Positions 30,069 through 32,343 of a stretch of DNA of 32,343 bases are shown piece by piece. Source of the stretch: JAZNOQ01 sp045589215 (GTDB lineage: Bacteria; Bacillota; Clostridia; Oscillospirales; CAG-272); contig JAZNOQ010000156.1 of NCBI GenBank assembly GCA_045589215.1, forward strand, positions 1 to 32,343, given 5' to 3'. A program made the translations under genes and the position numbers. Every line of letters starts with the position of its first letter. Position 1 is the stretch's first letter. Under the pieces are notes generated by a model. The model was not told the origin of the DNA and made no database searches. It saw nothing but the letters and a program-made list of their open reading frames with translations.

Positions 30069-32084
30069 TTATGGATGATACAGCTTCTCCGCTCCGTCAT
30101 CGGAGCAGGGGTAGTCAGCCTCGTTCACGGTCAAACTCGTGCCGTCGGTGAAGAGCAGAGTCACGGCGGTGTCACCGACGTCGCGGGAGGCGATCACCTC
30201 AGCCACGGTCTTGCCGCCATCCTTGGAGGGGCAGAGTGCGGTGACAATACGGGCGGTCTTACCCGTCACGGGGTAGCGGACGCAGGGAGCGGGAACGGCT
30301 TCGTTGACGGCGGCGGCGTTATCGTACCGCTTGCGCCAGCCCAGGAAGAGGGGTTCGGTCTGCCCCATCACCACGGTGTGGGGGACGGAGGCGATCAGGG
30401 TCAAGGTCACGCCATCGCCGTGATCGGCGGTGAAGACGTTTCCGTCATCGGTGTAGGGCTCAAAGCCCAGCTGGTAGGAGGGGGCAAAGACGTGGGCCGC
30501 CCCGTCCTCCGCGGTGAAGCGATCCGCCACCAGCGCGAAGGGTTGGCTTCCCGCGAGACCCTCCTTGAACAGGATGAGCTTACGGCGGTGGGTCACGGCC
30601 AGGAAATCCGGGCCAAAGCCCTGGTTGTAGATACCCTCTACAGTATCTACCGTGGGAGAAAATCTCCACTTCATCCCCGCGTAGCCGTCCAGCGGCTCGT
30701 CCCGCCAGGAGTAACGGCCCCGTCGGTTTTGGCCCATGTCATCCACCAGGGCGCAGTTGTGGGAGCGGGTGTCCAGCACGAAGCGGCGCATGGGGGAGTC
30801 GTCGTAGGCGTAGTTGCCTGCGTCAAGGAGGAGATTCTTGCCGTAGGCCGAAAGCAGAATATTGAGCTTGTCCTCGTGCTGGTGGCCGCGGCCGAAGTCC
30901 CCTGCGTCCATGAAGCACCAGAGGTCGTCACGTTCCCAGCCCGTCCGCATGAAGGCCAGACCCGAGTAGGGGAGGGCCACCGAGGTGTAGGCGGGAGGCT
31001 GACCCTCTCTGCCCTCGGTGGCGAACCAGCGGATGGCGGGGTGGTCGGGGAAATAGTTCAGTCCGATCCCGCACCAGTAGGCGAGGGAGGAGCGGCTTCC
31101 GTCGTTGAGGTCGGGGTAGCGGCCGTCGGGGCAGGTGACGTGGATGTCCAGCTCAAAGAGGCGGAGGAGCTTTTTCGCCAGTCCATCGGGAACGGGGTAG
31201 CCCATGGCGCGGGCGGTGGCAAAGACACGGTGGTAGTTGACGATGACCACGTCGTGGTAGTTCGTGGACAGCTCGAACTGGAAGCCGTCGGCGTAGATCT
31301 GGTTGTCCAGCTCCGCCTCCAGCACCGAAAACGCCCGATTCCCCCACTCGGGGGCCTCCCGCAGGAAGGGGTACAGCATGGCGATGTGAGCCAGCCCCGC
31401 CATCTCCATGGCCCGCCAGTTGCCGCCGCCGCTGCCGAAATGCCGCAGACGGTAGCCGTGGTCGCAGATAGAGCGGATGAAGGTGATGATGACGTGGTCC
31501 GTCATGAGGGGGGAGCGGATGAAGGCGAAAAAGGCGTAGTGCCAGCTGAGGGTCATGCGGATCCCCGCCTCGATGGTGCGCCAGCACTTGGTAGCGTAGA
31601 AGGGGGCGTCGGCGGGGCAGGTAGCCTGCTCGCACCAGCTCATCATCAGGTCAACAAAGGCCTTGGTGTACTTCTCGTCTCCCGTGTGGCGGTAGCAGTA
31701 GCCCAGGCATCGCCATTCGTGGTGGCGGGAGAGCTGCCACGTCCACTCGGCGTACTGATTGGGGGTGGGATTGCACGCCCAATCCACCGAGGCGGTATCG
31801 GGGAATTTATGGGGGAATCCGCAGGAGCGGAGCTCGCCGGACAAAATCTTCTCGGCGGCCGCAAGCTCGCTGTCGGCAGGGTCGCACCACACGTTCTCCC
31901 GATCGTGGTAGGGTACGGTAAAATAGTCCTCTGTCCGCAAGGAGGCGCGGATATAATCAGCCAACTGTTTCTCGGCGACCTCAATTCCCTTTTCATGGAA
32001 GGTTACGTCGATGTCTGCCAGGGCGGGGATGCTCGTGTCCAGAGCCTCGCAGAAAAGCTTCTCGTAGGTGGTCAGCATATACAC
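30069..32084 (-). CDS. Heparinase II/III family polysaccharide lyase, cytoplasmic
   Basis: A 671-residue protein with an N-terminal (alpha/alpha) toroid and a C-terminal beta-sandwich, the heparinase II/III layout. Seen: SGGGNWRAMEMAGLAH, FQFELSTNYHDVVIVNYHRVF (catalytic Asn/Tyr/His region), and GRGHQHEDKLNILLSAYGK in the beta domain with the metal/catalytic histidines. There is no signal peptide, so it should cleave imported oligosaccharides by beta-elimination at uronic acids, leaving unsaturated ends. The start is GTG 32082-32084, eight bases after AAGGAGG. An ATG at 32076-32078 would be 14 bases away. The gene lies 24 bp after the OYE-like gene. Confidence 0.9.
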   Translation of the reverse strand: MYMLTTYEKLFCEALDTSIPALADIDVTFHEKGIEVAEKQLADYIRASLRTEDYFTVPYHDRENVWCDPADSELAAAEKILSGELRSCGFPHKFPDTASVDWACNPTPNQYAEWTWQLSRHHEWRCLGYCYRHTGDEKYTKAFVDLMMSWCEQATCPADAPFYATKCWRTIEAGIRMTLSWHYAFFAFIRSPLMTDHVIITFIRSICDHGYRLRHFGSGGGNWRAMEMAGLAHIAMLYPFLREAPEWGNRAFSVLEAELDNQIYADGFQFELSTNYHDVVIVNYHRVFATARAMGYPVPDGLAKKLLRLFELDIHVTCPDGRYPDLNDGSRSSLAYWCGIGLNYFPDHPAIRWFATEGREGQPPAYTSVALPYSGLAFMRTGWERDDLWCFMDAGDFGRGHQHEDKLNILLSAYGKNLLLDAGNYAYDDSPMRRFVLDTRSHNCALVDDMGQNRRGRYSWRDEPLDGYAGMKWRFSPTVDTVEGIYNQGFGPDFLAVTHRRKLILFKEGLAGSQPFALVADRFTAEDGAAHVFAPSYQLGFEPYTDDGNVFTADHGDGVTLTLIASVPHTVVMGQTEPLFLGWRKRYDNAAAVNEAVPAPCVRYPVTGKTARIVTALCPSKDGGKTVAEVIASRDVGDTAVTLLFTDGTSLTVNEADYPCSDDGAEKLYHP

Positions 32085-32108
32085 AGTGATTTCCTCCTTG
32101 TGGATGGT

Positions 32109-32343
32109 TCAGGATGGAACGCAGACCTGCTTGTACAGGTCACGGTAGTATTCGTGGAAGACGGCGCACCCCGACACCTGTCCCGCCCGCATGAGCTCGG
32201 TGCACTTGGAGCAGGCGACACAGCACTTTTTGGGGGTGAACTTCCCTTCCCTGTAGTCGCGGTAGAAGGCGGGGTAGGCCAGCCACATCCGCCCGAAGCC
32301 CACGAGGTCGCAGATGCCCTCGGTAAGCTGGCGCTGTGCCTGC
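32109..32343 (-). CDS. OYE-like NADH:flavin oxidoreductase, C-terminal fragment
   Basis: Only the last 77 codons are inside the window. The segment GICDLVGFGRMWLAYPAF matches the end of the FMN barrel in old yellow enzyme relatives (the G-x-x-D-L-V-x-x-G-R box), and KKCCVACSKCTELM supplies a Cys cluster in the position of the iron-sulfur ligands of 2,4-dienoyl-CoA-reductase-type members. Such enzymes reduce activated C=C bonds. It is the most upstream visible gene of the operon and lies 24 bp before the lyase. Its 5' end and the operon promoter are outside the window. Confidence 0.8.
   Translation of the reverse strand, partial: QAQRQLTEGICDLVGFGRMWLAYPAFYRDYREGKFTPKKCCVACSKCTELMRAGQVSGCAVFHEYYRDLYKQVCVPS

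Noticed and set aside
1..32343. CRISPR array, insertion sequence or prophage
   Set aside because: No regularly spaced repeats, transposase, integrase or phage structural genes were seen. The only repeat family is the tRNA-derived pair at 22375-22607.

Overview
The window looks like a chromosomal segment from a Bacillota/Clostridia-type bacterium, probably anaerobic and possibly spore-forming. The grounds are canonical TTGACA-17-TATAAT promoters, strong AAGGAGG ribosome binding sites, perfect parS sites of the Bacillus/Clostridia type, a SpoIIQ-like M23 protein, a tRNA-Trp gene without encoded CCA, and frequent GTG starts. The species cannot be named from this sequence. The parS sites and the mnmG-rsmG-parA-parB order suggest the window is near the replication origin, but dnaA, rpmH and an origin are not visible.

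Left part (1-11400), almost all on the minus strand: a truncated secreted repeat protein; a plus-strand SpoIIQ-like protein; an operon of a membrane protein of unknown function, rarA and a GtrA-like protein; then, in transcription order from the right, mnmG, rsmG, parA, an unnamed small basic gene, parB and serS. Three parS palindromes lie at 8537, 9279 (inside rsmG codons) and 11333 (mnmG leader). The small gene between parA and parB carries a copy of the motif found at the ParB N-terminus. It is the best candidate here for an undescribed component.

Middle (11400-22300): cca and ruvX on the plus strand; a GT8 glycosyltransferase/PlsC acyltransferase fusion behind a promoter surrounded by dyads; a DUF378 protein; a LysR regulator and a three-helix PQ-loop protein expressed from overlapping divergent promoters; a zinc/cadmium resistance operon (CadC/SmtB-like repressor, stand-alone HMA metallochaperone, P1B-2 ATPase, inositol-monophosphatase-like enzyme); and a maf-polysaccharide deacetylase operon.

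Right part (22300-32343): tRNA-Trp, whose 3' end and terminator are duplicated 147 bp downstream within a dense set of hairpins; an AT-richer GH78-like rhamnosidase gene that looks acquired; a hotdog thioesterase; and a tightly packed minus-strand operon (OYE-like flavoprotein, heparinase II/III lyase, SDR, FAD oxidoreductase, TIM-barrel sugar isomerase, 2-hydroxyacid dehydrogenase) that probably breaks down an acidic saccharide inside the cell. Codon choice changes abruptly inside the FAD oxidoreductase gene near 28920, suggesting a recombination or assembly junction.
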